Below are positions 1 through 8,404 of a stretch of DNA of 32,697 nucleotides, piece by piece (position 1 is the first letter of the stretch; each line of letters begins with the position of its first letter). The notes below the pieces were generated by a model. The model did no database searches. It was given only the letters and a program-made list of their open reading frames with translations, and was not told the origin of the DNA. Source of the stretch: a virus. The position numbers and the translations under genes were made by a program. Location of the stretch: IMG/VR virus record IMGVR_UViG_3300037189_009626, positions 1-32,697 of that record; one strand, given 5' to 3'.

Positions 1-834
1 TGCGTAGTCTGCTTCTATCACTTGTCTATCCCCTGATTGTCCGTTTAGATAATATAATACGTAATTATCTTCAGATTGTACATATTGAATCCTCGGTGCT
101 TCAGTTAAAAATCTACTTGTTTCAGATTGTTCTGGTACTGTTGGATAATCCATTAAGAATTGTGCCATCGGTGACAATCTACGATATAAATCCACCGTAT
201 TAATTGTCATTCCTGTACCAACAACTGTTCCAACCTCTTGGTCAAAGTTGGGTAAAATGAAATGGTCATCAAATTGGAATTGACCACCCACATAATTAAA
301 TTCGTTACCTGTATTTGTAAATCCTGATGGTACAAATGAGGTATCGTTTTGACAAGCAACCAAGTTTGTATAATGGAAATATGGATTGGTTGGTTCAACA
401 TCATATTCTGTTACGGTTGTATTTCCAAGAATATATCTGTAACCATATTTTACATTTATGTTAATACTATTTGGATACGGATTATTCCAGTTGATTTGTT
501 CTGTTGTACTATACCAATCGTTTAACCAATAGTATGTGTAGTGTTGTGCTTTCACATAGTTGGATAAGTAATCATATGGTCTAATATTAAATCTGTATGT
601 GTATGTTAATCCACTCTGAGATATATTATAAGGGATTACTGACATACGACCAACTTTCTCATTATCTGAGTACAAATCAACATCTAACCTCATAGTTTGT
701 ACATAGGTGTCCCCTGTTAATACAACTTCATATGTTCCACCTCTTTGGTAGACCATATCTGTACTTCTTCTTAATTGTGTGTTACTATTTAGGTTATTAC
801 TATATAGTCTTTGGTATCCAAATGTATAACTCAT
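1..834 (-). CDS. Tail structural protein, N-terminal part (gene continues at 32697)
   Basis: This is an open frame of 278 codons from the ATG at 834-832 down to base 1, with no stop. The start overlaps the stop of the gene before it as ATGA (834-831). The N-terminus begins MSYTFGYQRLYSNN. The body is rich in Tyr, Asn and aromatic residues, as is usual for beta-rich tail proteins, and has no membrane segment. The frame continues without a break into the minus-strand ORF at 32697-32215, giving one protein of about 438 residues. Its neighbours are tail genes on both sides of the join: an HK97-gp10-like protein before it and the large tail tip protein after it. I infer a virion tail or tail-tip role but cannot name the family with confidence. 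Confidence 0.8.
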   Translation of the reverse strand, partial: MSYTFGYQRLYSNNLNSNTQLRRSTDMVYQRGGTYEVVLTGDTYVQTMRLDVDLYSDNEKVGRMSVIPYNISQSGLTYTYRFNIRPYDYLSNYVKAQHYTYYWLNDWYSTTEQINWNNPYPNSININVKYGYRYILGNTTVTEYDVEPTNPYFHYTNLVACQNDTSFVPSGFTNTGNEFNYVGGQFQFDDHFILPNFDQEVGTVVGTGMTINTVDLYRRLSPMAQFLMDYPTVPEQSETSRFLTEAPRIQYVQSEDNYVLYYLNGQSGDRQVIEADYA

Positions 835-1355
835 ATTCCCTCGATTACATTTAATAAATCTTCAAAAACTTGGTCTCCCAATATTTGAATTATTTTATCG
901 TTTTTCATTAACATATCAATTGATACTTCAATAAAATTTTCTGGTTTATTTTTAAATCCAAATTTTCCTATTGACCTTGCAATTACATATGCAACTCTTT
1001 TTATATTTTTATCAGACTTTTCTATAAACCTTCCAGTCTTAAAGTCTTTTATTCTAAAACTCCTTTTATTTCTAATCCAATTTTCAATAGCACCGATGTT
1101 CGCCCACTTACCAGGTTTTCTATCATTAATTAACCAATACGCATATGTGTTATTTAATGGTTGTCCGAAAGCTTGTAATTGAATAATTGTAATACCACCT
1201 TTGTCAACAGTTGTAACAGCTTTAATACTGTTTTTTAAATTACCTGTTGCAACTCTATTTGTCAAGCTTCCATTCTTACCATATTGGTAAACTCTGGCTT
1301 CAAGACTACTTTTTACAATTTCCTCAATTATTGGTTCTATCTTACTTAAATCCAT
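831..1355 (-). CDS. HK97 gp10-like tail completion / neck protein
   Basis: The gene encodes 174 residues. The middle of the protein has the pattern YWLINDRKPGKWANIGAIENWI: a Trp, a 'RKPGK' turn, then a short 'AIENWI' helix. This resembles the conserved core of HK97 gp10-type proteins, which sit at the head-tail joint. An N-terminal helix (MDLSKIEPIIEEIVKSSLEA) and a following 'TGNLKNSI' segment also fit. The start lies 1 nt after the preceding stop (TAATATG), and the stop overlaps the next start as ATGA, so translation is probably coupled. The family assignment comes from motif memory only. A generic minor structural protein is the alternative. Confidence 0.5.
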   Translation of the reverse strand: MDLSKIEPIIEEIVKSSLEARVYQYGKNGSLTNRVATGNLKNSIKAVTTVDKGGITIIQLQAFGQPLNNTYAYWLINDRKPGKWANIGAIENWIRNKRSFRIKDFKTGRFIEKSDKNIKRVAYVIARSIGKFGFKNKPENFIEVSIDMLMKNDKIIQILGDQVFEDLLNVIEGI

Positions 1356-1356
1356 A

Positions 1357-3924
1357 TTATATTATTTGTGTCCAAGCACCGTTATAAAAGAATAAGTTAG
1401 AACCACTTACCGCTAATGTTCCAATAGTTCCTGCTGGTAATGTTGCTTGTGGTGCTAATGACATTACTGTTGATATATTAACTGAACCTGTTACGTTTAC
1501 GTTTGTTGAACGTAATGTTGTTAATGAACCAGATACTGTTAATGAACCTGTCATTACTGTACCACCACCACCGCCACCACCAATAGATGGTTGTACTCTG
1601 AAATAATTATTTTGACCGTAATTCGCAATTATATCATTTTGACCTTGAATATATACATTTGGTAGTGCACCACTTATATATATTTGATAGTTTGTACCTG
1701 TTTGTTGTAAACTTAATGTACCACTAACATAAACGTTTGAGTTATTATCAACTCTTAAACCATTTGACCTTGCCGCAGCACTTGTACCAGTACCTACTGC
1801 AAATACAGTTGTTTGTGCATCTTCTTGGTTTGAACCTGTAGCATTAAATCTACCAAAGAACGCTGAACCACCGTTTGCTGTATGAGAACCTGAAACCGCT
1901 AATGTGTTACCATAAACAATTGTTGACACCAAGTTTGAGTTTGATGATGAAACAAATGATGATGATATTTGAAGACCATTACCTCCAAATAAGTTATTGG
2001 TAATATTTCTTGTAGTGTTTGATGATTGTGAACCTGAAACATAAATTACAGGACCTGTAGCACCTTGACCACCTAAGAATGTATTATTTGAAACTGTTAC
2101 TGTATTACCTGCAACTAAAGCTGAAGAACTTAAATGGTTATTAACAGTTATTGGTGCATTACTAAAATTGTTTTGATAAGTAATTGAACTACTAATATGG
2201 TTTAATGTAACTGCACCATTTACAATATTACTACCGATTATTGGTCTATTATTTGTAACAAAGTTTTGTGTTGTTGTTAAACCTGCACCATTTAATATAT
2301 TTGTTGAAATTGATGTAATTGAACCACTATTACTATTAACAGTTAAAGCACCACCATATAAAGTATTATTTGTTATAATTGGATGACCACCCGCTAAAGA
2401 TGAGGTAGTAAAGTTCATACTCAAAAATGAGTTATTACCAATATAATTGTTTGTTAATTTTGGATATAATAATGAACCTGTGTTCAAATATATACCTGAT
2501 GCATTTGAAGCAATTGTATTATCAGAACCTGAAATATAACCTTGTTGGTCAGTACCACCACCTAAACCTGTGGCCCTAATTTGTGGTAAAGATATAATAT
2601 TGTTTGAACCAGTTATTGCAACTGAACCTGTATAGTTTGCTTGTGAAGCACCTGCACCACCTGCTGATGGGTTTTCACTCCAACCCTTGATTAAATTAAC
2701 TTGTCCCGCTTGTGAACTTGTTAAATATAATGATGGTTGAACTGTTGTATTTAATGATAAGTTATATAAGTTACCATTAGAATATAATGAACCTGTAATA
2801 CCAACATTGTTTGTTGTGTTCCAAACTGAACCTGTTAAAGCAAAGATTGAATCACCACTTGTTCCTGATGTACCAGCGGTCCCTGAAGAACCACTACTTC
2901 CACTTGTACCAGACGTTCCACTAGTACCTGATGAACCATTTGAACCACTAGTACCAGACGTTCCACTTGAACCATTAGAACCTGAACTACCACTCGTTCC
3001 TGACGTACCAGATGTTCCACTAGTACCTGATGGTGTGGTTGTTATAATAAATAAAATTTGATTAGTATTACCAAATATATGTGTTGCTGAAACTAATGTA
3101 ACAGGATAAGTCCAATATGTTGTATTATCAACAGGTGTTCCTAACCTCCATACTTGTACATTATCTTGAAGTGTTTTATCTTGAATTGTAATAATTGAAC
3201 CTGAACCTAAGTTTCCTAAAAATATATCAACATTATCATTATTACCATCCCTATCACTTACACTAATTGATGTTGAACCTGTTTGTGATACATTATTCCA
3301 AATAATATTACCTGTACCAGGGTCACCTGTTTGTGTATTTGTTCTTGATTGATAATTGAAGAATGAGTTAGATATACCTGAAGAACCTGATGTTCCACTC
3401 GTTCCACTCACACCTGACGTTCCACTTGTTCCTGATGAACCATTAGATCCGCTTGAACCTGAGGTTCCACTAGAACCACTACTTCCTGAGGTCCCTGAAA
3501 TTCCACTTGAACCAGATGTACCACTACTACCTGAAGTACCAGCACTACCACTCGTTCCTGTTGCACCACTTGAACCTGAAGTTCCTGATGAACCTGAGGA
3601 ACCACTAGTTCCTGCACTTCCACTACTACCAGACGTACCTGAACTACCATTAGAACCTGAACTACCTGATGTTCCACTGGTTCCTGATGAACCATTTACA
3701 CCACTAGTACCTGATGTACCTGATGTTCCATTTGTAATAGGAACATTGTTTATATAAAATGAACCTGAGATATTAACCTCAGTTAAACTCATTTGTAAAG
3801 GAGAATTGTCACCGTCTCCCGTTTGTATTGTTTGTAATGTATTGGTTAGACCATTTGTACTATCGGTCATTTTTAAAAGACCTTGATAAGAACTACTTAC
3901 AAACTGATTAGTTAAAGCACCCAT
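1357..3924 (-). CDS. Tail fibre-like protein with collagen-like Gly-Thr-Ser repeats
   Basis: The protein has 855 residues. Residues 1-65 form a non-repetitive head ('NQFVSSSYQGLLKM'), presumably the virion anchor. Residues 66-184 and about 297-355 are uninterrupted Gly-X-Y triplets, nearly all GTS, GSS, GSN or GTS-like and lacking proline. About 110 non-repetitive residues separate the two blocks. Residues 360-780 are rich in Asn, Ser, Thr and Gly, with recurring short hydrophobic strands ('NNTLYGG', 'TNNLFGGNG') suggesting a right-handed beta-helix. The C-terminus ends in 'LFFYNGAWTQII', a common fibre ending. Collagen-like triplets form trimeric rods in phage fibres, but that fold is an inference here because Pro is missing. 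It lies between the duplicated structural protein and the gp10-like gene. It probably recognises the host surface. Confidence 0.8.
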   Translation of the reverse strand: MGALTNQFVSSSYQGLLKMTDSTNGLTNTLQTIQTGDGDNSPLQMSLTEVNISGSFYINNVPITNGTSGTSGTSGVNGSSGTSGTSGSSGSNGSSGTSGSSGSAGTSGSSGSSGTSGSSGATGTSGSAGTSGSSGTSGSSGISGTSGSSGSSGTSGSSGSNGSSGTSGTSGVSGTSGTSGSSGISNSFFNYQSRTNTQTGDPGTGNIIWNNVSQTGSTSISVSDRDGNNDNVDIFLGNLGSGSIITIQDKTLQDNVQVWRLGTPVDNTTYWTYPVTLVSATHIFGNTNQILFIITTTPSGTSGTSGTSGTSGSSGSNGSSGTSGTSGSNGSSGTSGTSGTSGSSGSSGTAGTSGTSGDSIFALTGSVWNTTNNVGITGSLYSNGNLYNLSLNTTVQPSLYLTSSQAGQVNLIKGWSENPSAGGAGASQANYTGSVAITGSNNIISLPQIRATGLGGGTDQQGYISGSDNTIASNASGIYLNTGSLLYPKLTNNYIGNNSFLSMNFTTSSLAGGHPIITNNTLYGGALTVNSNSGSITSISTNILNGAGLTTTQNFVTNNRPIIGSNIVNGAVTLNHISSSITYQNNFSNAPITVNNHLSSSALVAGNTVTVSNNTFLGGQGATGPVIYVSGSQSSNTTRNITNNLFGGNGLQISSSFVSSSNSNLVSTIVYGNTLAVSGSHTANGGSAFFGRFNATGSNQEDAQTTVFAVGTGTSAAARSNGLRVDNNSNVYVSGTLSLQQTGTNYQIYISGALPNVYIQGQNDIIANYGQNNYFRVQPSIGGGGGGGTVMTGSLTVSGSLTTLRSTNVNVTGSVNISTVMSLAPQATLPAGTIGTLAVSGSNLFFYNGAWTQII
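2857..3034 (-). repeat. Second Gly-X-Y coding repeat block (9-bp period)
   Basis: On the minus strand this stretch is made of tandem 9-bp units encoding Gly-(Thr/Ser)-Ser, Gly-Ser-Asn and similar triplets, about 59 codons. On the plus strand it reads as repeated 'ccactagtacctgatg'-like words. Synonymous variation between units is high, so this is protein-level repetition rather than a recent exact expansion. Confidence 0.9.
3374..3730 (-). repeat. First Gly-X-Y coding repeat block (9-bp period)
   Basis: About 119 codons of Gly-X-Y triplets (GTS, GSS, GSN, GSA, GAT, GIS) make up the longer of the two repeat blocks in the 855-residue fibre. The units differ at many synonymous positions. The opposite strand is open and would encode a Pro/Glu/Val/Leu-rich peptide, which is a by-product of the repeat and not a gene. 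Confidence 0.9.
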
Positions 3925-3935
3925 ATGTTTTTATT

Positions 3936-4949
3936 TTAAACGTTTTTCCATTGTTTATTAACATTCTTCCATAACTCAGATATTTCAGCCCAAGTTAAAT
4001 TTGGTAAGAAGCTAGTTATTGGTAACACACATCTGTTGTAATCATACTTCTGTTGGATACTAACAGTTAATGTCCATCCTGCTAATATTGTTTCTGTTTG
4101 TTCCAACCAAGGTTCTAATGTTGCATCCCACTCAACCTCGTAATCAGATAAATATGCTTTCGCATAAAAGTCTTTTGCAATTTCTAATGTGTCTGATAGA
4201 ACCTCAACCTGATTTGATAAATCATCTTCTAATTTATCTACAACAATAACCCTCCAAGTAATATGCATATGATTTGGATTCAATCTTGTTCTTTCAGGAA
4301 CAAAATATATACGAGGATATTTCGGTTCAACCTTGGTTTCAATATCATTTGTTAATAGATATTCATCACCATATCCAAAACTTCTAATCTGTTTGTGATT
4401 ATCAGCAAAACTTTTCCAATCATCTAAGATTTGTTTGTAACTTGAAAAGGATTCATCTTGTGGGAAGTTATAACCTGGTGTCATAGGTAACACACAAGAA
4501 TTATAATCAAATGGTGTACTCATCTTGATGTGCATCGTCCAACCACCTAAGATTGTTTCAAATCTTTCGGTAAATGGATGAACATCTGGTTCCCAATCAC
4601 CCACAATTATATTAGAAAACCATCCTTGTGATTCAGTATATGACTGCCAAAATACGGTCCAAACGTCTTGAATTATTTCTAACGTATCTGACATTACTTC
4701 TTGTAAGTTGGATAGGTCATCTTCAACTCTATCCATTACTACAACTGAGAAATTATAGTGTATGTGATTCTGATTAAACTCAACATTTGATGGAATTATG
4801 TACATTCTGGTGTACTTTGGTTCCTGTTTTGTTATAACATCGTTGGTTATTTGAGTAAAATCACCCACACCGAACGACATAATCTGTTCGTGATGGTACG
4901 CAATACTACTAAAATAGGATACAATTTGACTATATGTTATGTTGTTCAT
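3936..4949 (-). CDS. Structural protein with tandem internal duplication (tail completion-like)
   Basis: The protein has 337 residues in two homologous halves, roughly 6-156 and 170-311. Both carry 'H.QI.SFG.GD', 'TNDI.TK.EPKY.R.Y..P', 'NH.H', 'V.VVD..EDDLSN..EV.SDTLEI', 'T.ETIL.GWT' and 'YDYN.CVLPI'. The last 19 residues (TWAEISELWKNVNKQWKNV) resemble the opening helix of a third copy. No membrane segment or signal peptide is visible. It lies between the chaperone-like gene and the fibre gene in a structural block, so I infer a head-tail joining or tail-terminator type protein that went from a single-domain to a two-domain form. The exact function is not recognised. Confidence 0.7.
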   Translation of the reverse strand: MNNITYSQIVSYFSSIAYHHEQIMSFGVGDFTQITNDVITKQEPKYTRMYIIPSNVEFNQNHIHYNFSVVVMDRVEDDLSNLQEVMSDTLEIIQDVWTVFWQSYTESQGWFSNIIVGDWEPDVHPFTERFETILGGWTMHIKMSTPFDYNSCVLPMTPGYNFPQDESFSSYKQILDDWKSFADNHKQIRSFGYGDEYLLTNDIETKVEPKYPRIYFVPERTRLNPNHMHITWRVIVVDKLEDDLSNQVEVLSDTLEIAKDFYAKAYLSDYEVEWDATLEPWLEQTETILAGWTLTVSIQQKYDYNRCVLPITSFLPNLTWAEISELWKNVNKQWKNV

Positions 4950-4989
4950 CTAATATTAAATATAAAATCTACAGAAACGTATCGTGAAA

Positions 4990-5283
4990 TTATGATTGTC
5001 TCATCGCTTTTTTCTGTAATCGTTCCTGTTCCCTATCATATTCAATTAAGAATGACAACTGGTTAAGAACTTCGGTTATGTTTTTTTGATAGACTGATTC
5101 GTGCTTTGTAATATCATTGTCAGTAAGTCTGTTGGTGACAAGGAACCAACCGTAGACTTTTTGAAAAGTATTGCCCACATTATCTTTCTCATCTTCCATA
5201 TTAGTTTTATCTTCACCTTCAGGGGAATCTTCGGAATCAAAGACAGCTGGGAATAAGCTGAATATTTCTTTGCGTAGTTGATA
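4990..5283 (-). CDS. -1 frame extension of the tail assembly chaperone-like gene
   Basis: This is the -1 frame relative to the gene at 5810-5076. It stays open from the nine-T run (plus-strand A's at 5283-5291) to the stop at 4990, 97 codons, while a TAA lies just upstream of the run in this frame. The encoded tail is protein-like: 'YQLRKEIFSLFPAVFD', an acidic linker 'SEDSPEGEDKTN', then 'NTFQKVYGWFLVTNRLTDND' and an amphipathic 'VLNQLSFLIEYDREQERLQKK'. An internal ATG at 5199 could only make the last 69 residues. Slippage at the run would give a fusion of about 273 residues. This fits the G/GT scheme of siphovirus tail chaperones, or alternatively a one-base error in the run. Confidence 0.7.
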   Translation of the reverse strand, partial: YQLRKEIFSLFPAVFDSEDSPEGEDKTNMEDEKDNVGNTFQKVYGWFLVTNRLTDNDITKHESVYQKNITEVLNQLSFLIEYDREQERLQKKAMRQS

Positions 5284-5810
5284 AAAAAAAACTGTGCACC
5301 AAGTACAATATTAATATCTAATTTCTTTTTGAATATCTCAGCCCTTTTTTCTAAGGTTTTGACATCGTACTTTTCAATTTTAAACTTATGTTCTGTTTCT
5401 TCATCTACTATTGGTCTATACATTACCGCCATCAGAATATGTAATAAATCTAATAACTCCTTTTCCTTTTTGGTTGATATGGTATCCATATCCACAAACT
5501 CAGCAAAAGTTAAATCCCTCCAATTTGGGAAGAACCCATAATGAATACCATCAATTTCAAATCTTTCTTTTAATGGTTGTTTTGTATTGGATGGGAATAA
5601 CGACATTATGTATGACGCCAAATAATTAATCTGATTATAATCACATTCCAATAATTGTTCAACTGGTGCTTCTGTGAATATATTAATTAGTTTAGCTGCG
5701 TAATAGTCATCACTAAACATATCTTTCAACTTGTATAACTTAACGTAATTTTCAATTGAAATGTAATCTGGAATTTGATATTCCTTTTCTTCTATTTTAA
5801 AACTTATCAT
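5076..5810 (-). CDS. Tail assembly chaperone-like protein (zero frame)
   Basis: In the zero frame the gene encodes 244 residues. The N-terminal 176 residues look like an ordinary folded, mostly helical protein ('YVKLYKLKDMFSDDYYAAKL', 'WRDLTFAEFVDMDTI', 'LLHILMAVMYRPIV', 'LGAQFFF'). After Phe174-176, encoded by a nine-T run, the zero frame turns strongly basic and low in acidic residues ('PLKVKIKLIWKMRKIMW'), while the -1 frame becomes more plausible. The start is 10 nt after the terminase stop. The 'WRDLT..EF' and 'L..ILAV.YRP' patterns recall tail chaperone or baseplate-assembly proteins of large phages. That is an inference. Its place next to the terminase rather than beside the tape measure gene is unusual. 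Confidence 0.6.
   Translation of the reverse strand: MISFKIEEKEYQIPDYISIENYVKLYKLKDMFSDDYYAAKLINIFTEAPVEQLLECDYNQINYLASYIMSLFPSNTKQPLKERFEIDGIHYGFFPNWRDLTFAEFVDMDTISTKKEKELLDLLHILMAVMYRPIVDEETEHKFKIEKYDVKTLEKRAEIFKKKLDINIVLGAQFFFINYAKKYSAYSQLSLIPKIPLKVKIKLIWKMRKIMWAILFKKSTVGSLSPTDLLTMILQSTNQSIKKT
5283..5291 (-). other. Candidate -1 slippery run (nine T) in the chaperone gene
   Basis: On the minus strand the sequence reads CAG TTT TTT TTT ATC. A slip of one base back leads from 'QFFF' into 'YQLRKEIF' and a 97-codon open frame. No obvious strong stem-loop follows within about 15 nt. Homopolymer runs of this length are also typical places for sequencing errors, so both readings must be kept. 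Confidence 0.5.
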
Positions 5811-5819
5811 ATTCTATAA

Positions 5820-7151
5820 TTATACGGACCACACAGGAGAGTATCTTCCTGTTGATTTTAAATTCTTTATTTCGTAATACATCCTCATCATAATCGCATC
5901 AGATAAATCGGGAGACTTACCTAATATCTTTTTCATCTCATCTTTGGAATGTACAGTTACCTTATTGTCTTTGTCTGTGTCTTTTAATCTAACACTTAAT
6001 AATTCTTGTGTCAAGTCATCAATAATATTTGGGTCCAATAAGTTTATACTAATCTTTCCCTCCTTAAATAAATCAGATAGTTTAACGTAGCACTGAGATT
6101 TTATATTGTTAAAGTTTTGGTCGTGTAACGCTTTGGCGTTATTGACAAAGTTTGTTCCTTTAATCTGATCTGCTACACCGCCACCTACGCCATCACTATC
6201 CACAATAATATTGTTTGGATGGATTCCATACTTTTGAATTAACTCCCTTATTTCGGACGATAATTCTGTAGTTGATAGTTTGGTATAGATTAGTATTTCT
6301 GTGACCACCAGTCCCACCCAAATACAGATTACGGACCTATCTGTACCAAATCTTGCTACGTCAACTGACATATACTTCTTATCTTGAGGATTTGGTATGG
6401 ATTTATATAATGAATTGGATATTAAATCAAAGTCGAATAGACTATCTTCCACACTTTCGTAGTTCCAATCACCATCATATAAACGTTTCTTCTGTTTTAA
6501 TGGTAGTGATTTTAGAATATCGAGGTAACTCTGTGGTAGATTTTTATTATCTGTTGGGAGTGCTTGTATGAATATCTTGTTTTTTTCTATTGTTCCATTC
6601 ATCGTTGGTAGATAAAACTCTTGTTTCAACCAAGATTGTGATGGGTTACAGGACATAAATAGAGTTGGTTTTAGATTTAACTCCTTAATCTTGTAACGTA
6701 ATAGTGAACGTACCACATCATACGCTTGTCTTGACACCTGAGAAACCTCATCTATGAACGCTATTGTTAATTCCAATCCTCCTAATGAATCATAGTTGGG
6801 GTCTGATGGATTGAATTGTAAATCCCTGAATATTATTTCAGAACCATTCCAAAACTTTAATTCATTTGATTGTTGGTTGTAGGTATAATGTTCTTCAGGT
6901 TTGAATCCACAGTCCTTAAGTAATTCCAATAATGTTTTGATTGTAGTAACTCTTAGTTGAGTTAATACTGTACGACCTATGAGTGAACGTATGCCAGGAT
7001 AAGTAAGAGACATATATAAAATCCAAACACAACCCAAATAGGATTTTCCACTTCCTTTCGCACCACCATATAAAACTTCTGTATGAATCTCGTCATTTAA
7101 TATCTTGAATGTCTGACTTTGTTTCTTAGTTAGGTTTACATTAATTTCCAT
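5820..7151 (-). CDS. terL: Terminase large subunit
   Basis: The protein has 443 residues from the ATG at 7151; a longer frame to 7181 is open, but its start overlaps the upstream gene by 41 nt instead of 11. The N-terminal ATPase shows the Walker A P-loop 'YGGAKGSGKS' (residues 28-37) and Walker B 'LTIAFIDEVSQ' (Asp134, Glu135), with the motif III-like 'FMSCNPS'. The C-terminal RNase H-like nuclease shows 'MSVDVARFGTDRS' (Asp264), 'IVDSDGVGGG' and 'DLSDAIMM' (Asp415, Asp418). Length and motif order are those of a full, intact packaging motor. It acts with the small subunit at 9252-9650, from which it is separated by four cargo genes. Confidence 0.97.
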   Translation of the reverse strand: MEINVNLTKKQSQTFKILNDEIHTEVLYGGAKGSGKSYLGCVWILYMSLTYPGIRSLIGRTVLTQLRVTTIKTLLELLKDCGFKPEEHYTYNQQSNELKFWNGSEIIFRDLQFNPSDPNYDSLGGLELTIAFIDEVSQVSRQAYDVVRSLLRYKIKELNLKPTLFMSCNPSQSWLKQEFYLPTMNGTIEKNKIFIQALPTDNKNLPQSYLDILKSLPLKQKKRLYDGDWNYESVEDSLFDFDLISNSLYKSIPNPQDKKYMSVDVARFGTDRSVICIWVGLVVTEILIYTKLSTTELSSEIRELIQKYGIHPNNIIVDSDGVGGGVADQIKGTNFVNNAKALHDQNFNNIKSQCYVKLSDLFKEGKISINLLDPNIIDDLTQELLSVRLKDTDKDNKVTVHSKDEMKKILGKSPDLSDAIMMRMYYEIKNLKSTGRYSPVWSV

Positions 7152-7860
7152 ACATAAATTGATACGCCCATAGGTCTTCAACTTCGTTATTTATATTTAC
7201 CTCATTATCCCATCTGTGTTCATCGTGTGCAATATTACAATCAACTCTTCCTCTTCTACATCTATCCATCCAATCTTCTCTGGTCTTATTGTGATAATGG
7301 TTTAGGTAAGCAACATCCATCGGTCCGTTGTAATTAAATGGACCGTGGAATATCTTTCCGTTTGTATCCATCGATGGTTCGTGACAATTGTGTGGTAACA
7401 TAAATCTATTTCCACTATCAACTTTAACCATCACTTTGATATGTTCATTTGGACCTGGTCCTCTTTTGGTAAACTCTTTGATTAAACTGTTGGATGTTCT
7501 TTCCCTCTTTCCTAAATTCCCAAACATATGCCAGTTGAATGATAATACTGGATACTTTGGTCCATATTCTTCCAAAAACTCTTTAACGTTATTATGTTTC
7601 TTTAATACAAGAAACTCATCACAATCAAAGAACGCAGCCCAATCATATTCCTTATCTGTTTCTAAGAATGTATTATATACAGGTAATTGGATGGCTCTTC
7701 CATCCCATTCCCTTTTTTCTAAGAATGGTCTTTCAATATCTGTCCTCCAATCGTTTTGGTACATTATGATTTTATCAAATCCAATCTTATGGTTATAGTC
7801 CAACCATTCTTCTAAGTAGTGGTCTTCCCACTTTGCTACACATACTAAAGCTACTTTCAT
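7141..7860 (-). CDS. Glycosyltransferase, GT92 / DUF23-like
   Basis: The protein has 239 residues from the ATG at 7860, which follows the previous stop by 1 nt (TAATATG). The N-terminus 'MKVALVCVAKWEDHYLEEWLDYN', then 'GFDKIIMYQND', and the metal-binding 'FFDCDEFLVL' (Asp79-x-Asp81) are the hallmarks of the GT92-like branch of GT-A glycosyltransferases. 'NHYHNKTREDW' near the C-terminus is also typical. No membrane segment is visible, so it would act in the cytoplasm on a nucleotide-sugar donor. The acceptor is unknown: host surface glycan, DNA or virion protein are all possible. It is the last of three consecutive sugar-modification genes placed between the terminase subunits. Confidence 0.85.
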   Translation of the reverse strand: MKVALVCVAKWEDHYLEEWLDYNHKIGFDKIIMYQNDWRTDIERPFLEKREWDGRAIQLPVYNTFLETDKEYDWAAFFDCDEFLVLKKHNNVKEFLEEYGPKYPVLSFNWHMFGNLGKRERTSNSLIKEFTKRGPGPNEHIKVMVKVDSGNRFMLPHNCHEPSMDTNGKIFHGPFNYNGPMDVAYLNHYHNKTREDWMDRCRRGRVDCNIAHDEHRWDNEVNINNEVEDLWAYQFMYGN

Positions 7861-7861
7861 A

Positions 7862-8404
7862 TTATAATCTTTTAATCCAACTTGCGTCTTTATAAAACTT
7901 ATCAGGACTTTCAAACTTCTCATCCACAGCTTGTCTCACTCCCGCCCAAGGACCGATGTAATCGTGACCACCAATAATTCCACCAGGTTTAACTAATGGT
8001 AAGTAGTTTTCAATATCAATCTTAACTTGTTCATAAGTATGAATCCCATCTATATATATAAAATCATATGTCTCACTATCCAGTTCTTTAACTGCGTCAT
8101 CGGATGTTAATCGTAATGTCTTAATGTTTTTATATGGTGAGGTTCTTCTAATATACTCATCATATACCTCATCAAAGTTGAATTTGGATGTTGGGTCCTC
8201 AAGATGATAGTCAGCTTGGAATGGATCAATTGCAATTACTTGGTTGAAGTATTGTGCAAAGATGATGGTTGACTCACCGATGAATGAACCAATTTCAATC
8301 ATATTCATTTTGGATGTATCACCCAAATCTTTAATCATTTCAATTAATCCTTCTGTTGTTGTTTTGTCCCTCATTATGGACCTGTCTTTGTTAATTGTGT
8401 ACAT
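7862..8404 (-). CDS. Class I SAM-dependent methyltransferase
   Basis: The protein has 180 residues. Motif I is 'MIEIGSFIGEST' (residues 35-46), with acidic 'AIDPF' at the end of strand 2, then 'YDFIYIDGIHTYEQV' (Asp119, Gly120, His122), and 'VKPGGIIGGHDY' (residues 138-149). This set matches the Methyltransf_24/CmcI-like group, often found beside glycosyltransferases and thought to methylate sugars or small molecules. The start at 8404 overlaps the end of the GT2 gene by 14 nt. An internal ATG at residue 11 would remove the overlap. It probably works with the flanking glycosyltransferases on the same acceptor. Confidence 0.85.
   Translation of the reverse strand: MYTINKDRSIMRDKTTTEGLIEMIKDLGDTSKMNMIEIGSFIGESTIIFAQYFNQVIAIDPFQADYHLEDPTSKFNFDEVYDEYIRRTSPYKNIKTLRLTSDDAVKELDSETYDFIYIDGIHTYEQVKIDIENYLPLVKPGGIIGGHDYIGPWAGVRQAVDEKFESPDKFYKDASWIKRL

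Noticed and set aside
207-404. Minus-strand 65-codon frame near the left end
   Set aside because: It is out of frame with the long open frame 834-1 that covers the same DNA and continues across the join.
3356-3757. Plus-strand open frame of 133 codons, rich in Pro, Glu, Val and Leu, opposite the fibre repeat
   Set aside because: It is the antisense of the Gly-Thr-Ser repeat. The periodic composition comes from the repeat, there is no promoter or start context, and the minus-strand frame is clearly the coding one. The same holds for the smaller frame at 2807-3061.
1357-3924. Diversity-generating retroelement acting on the fibre or tail tip genes
   Set aside because: No reverse transcriptase gene and no template/variable repeat pair was seen. 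The repeats present are simple coding repeats.
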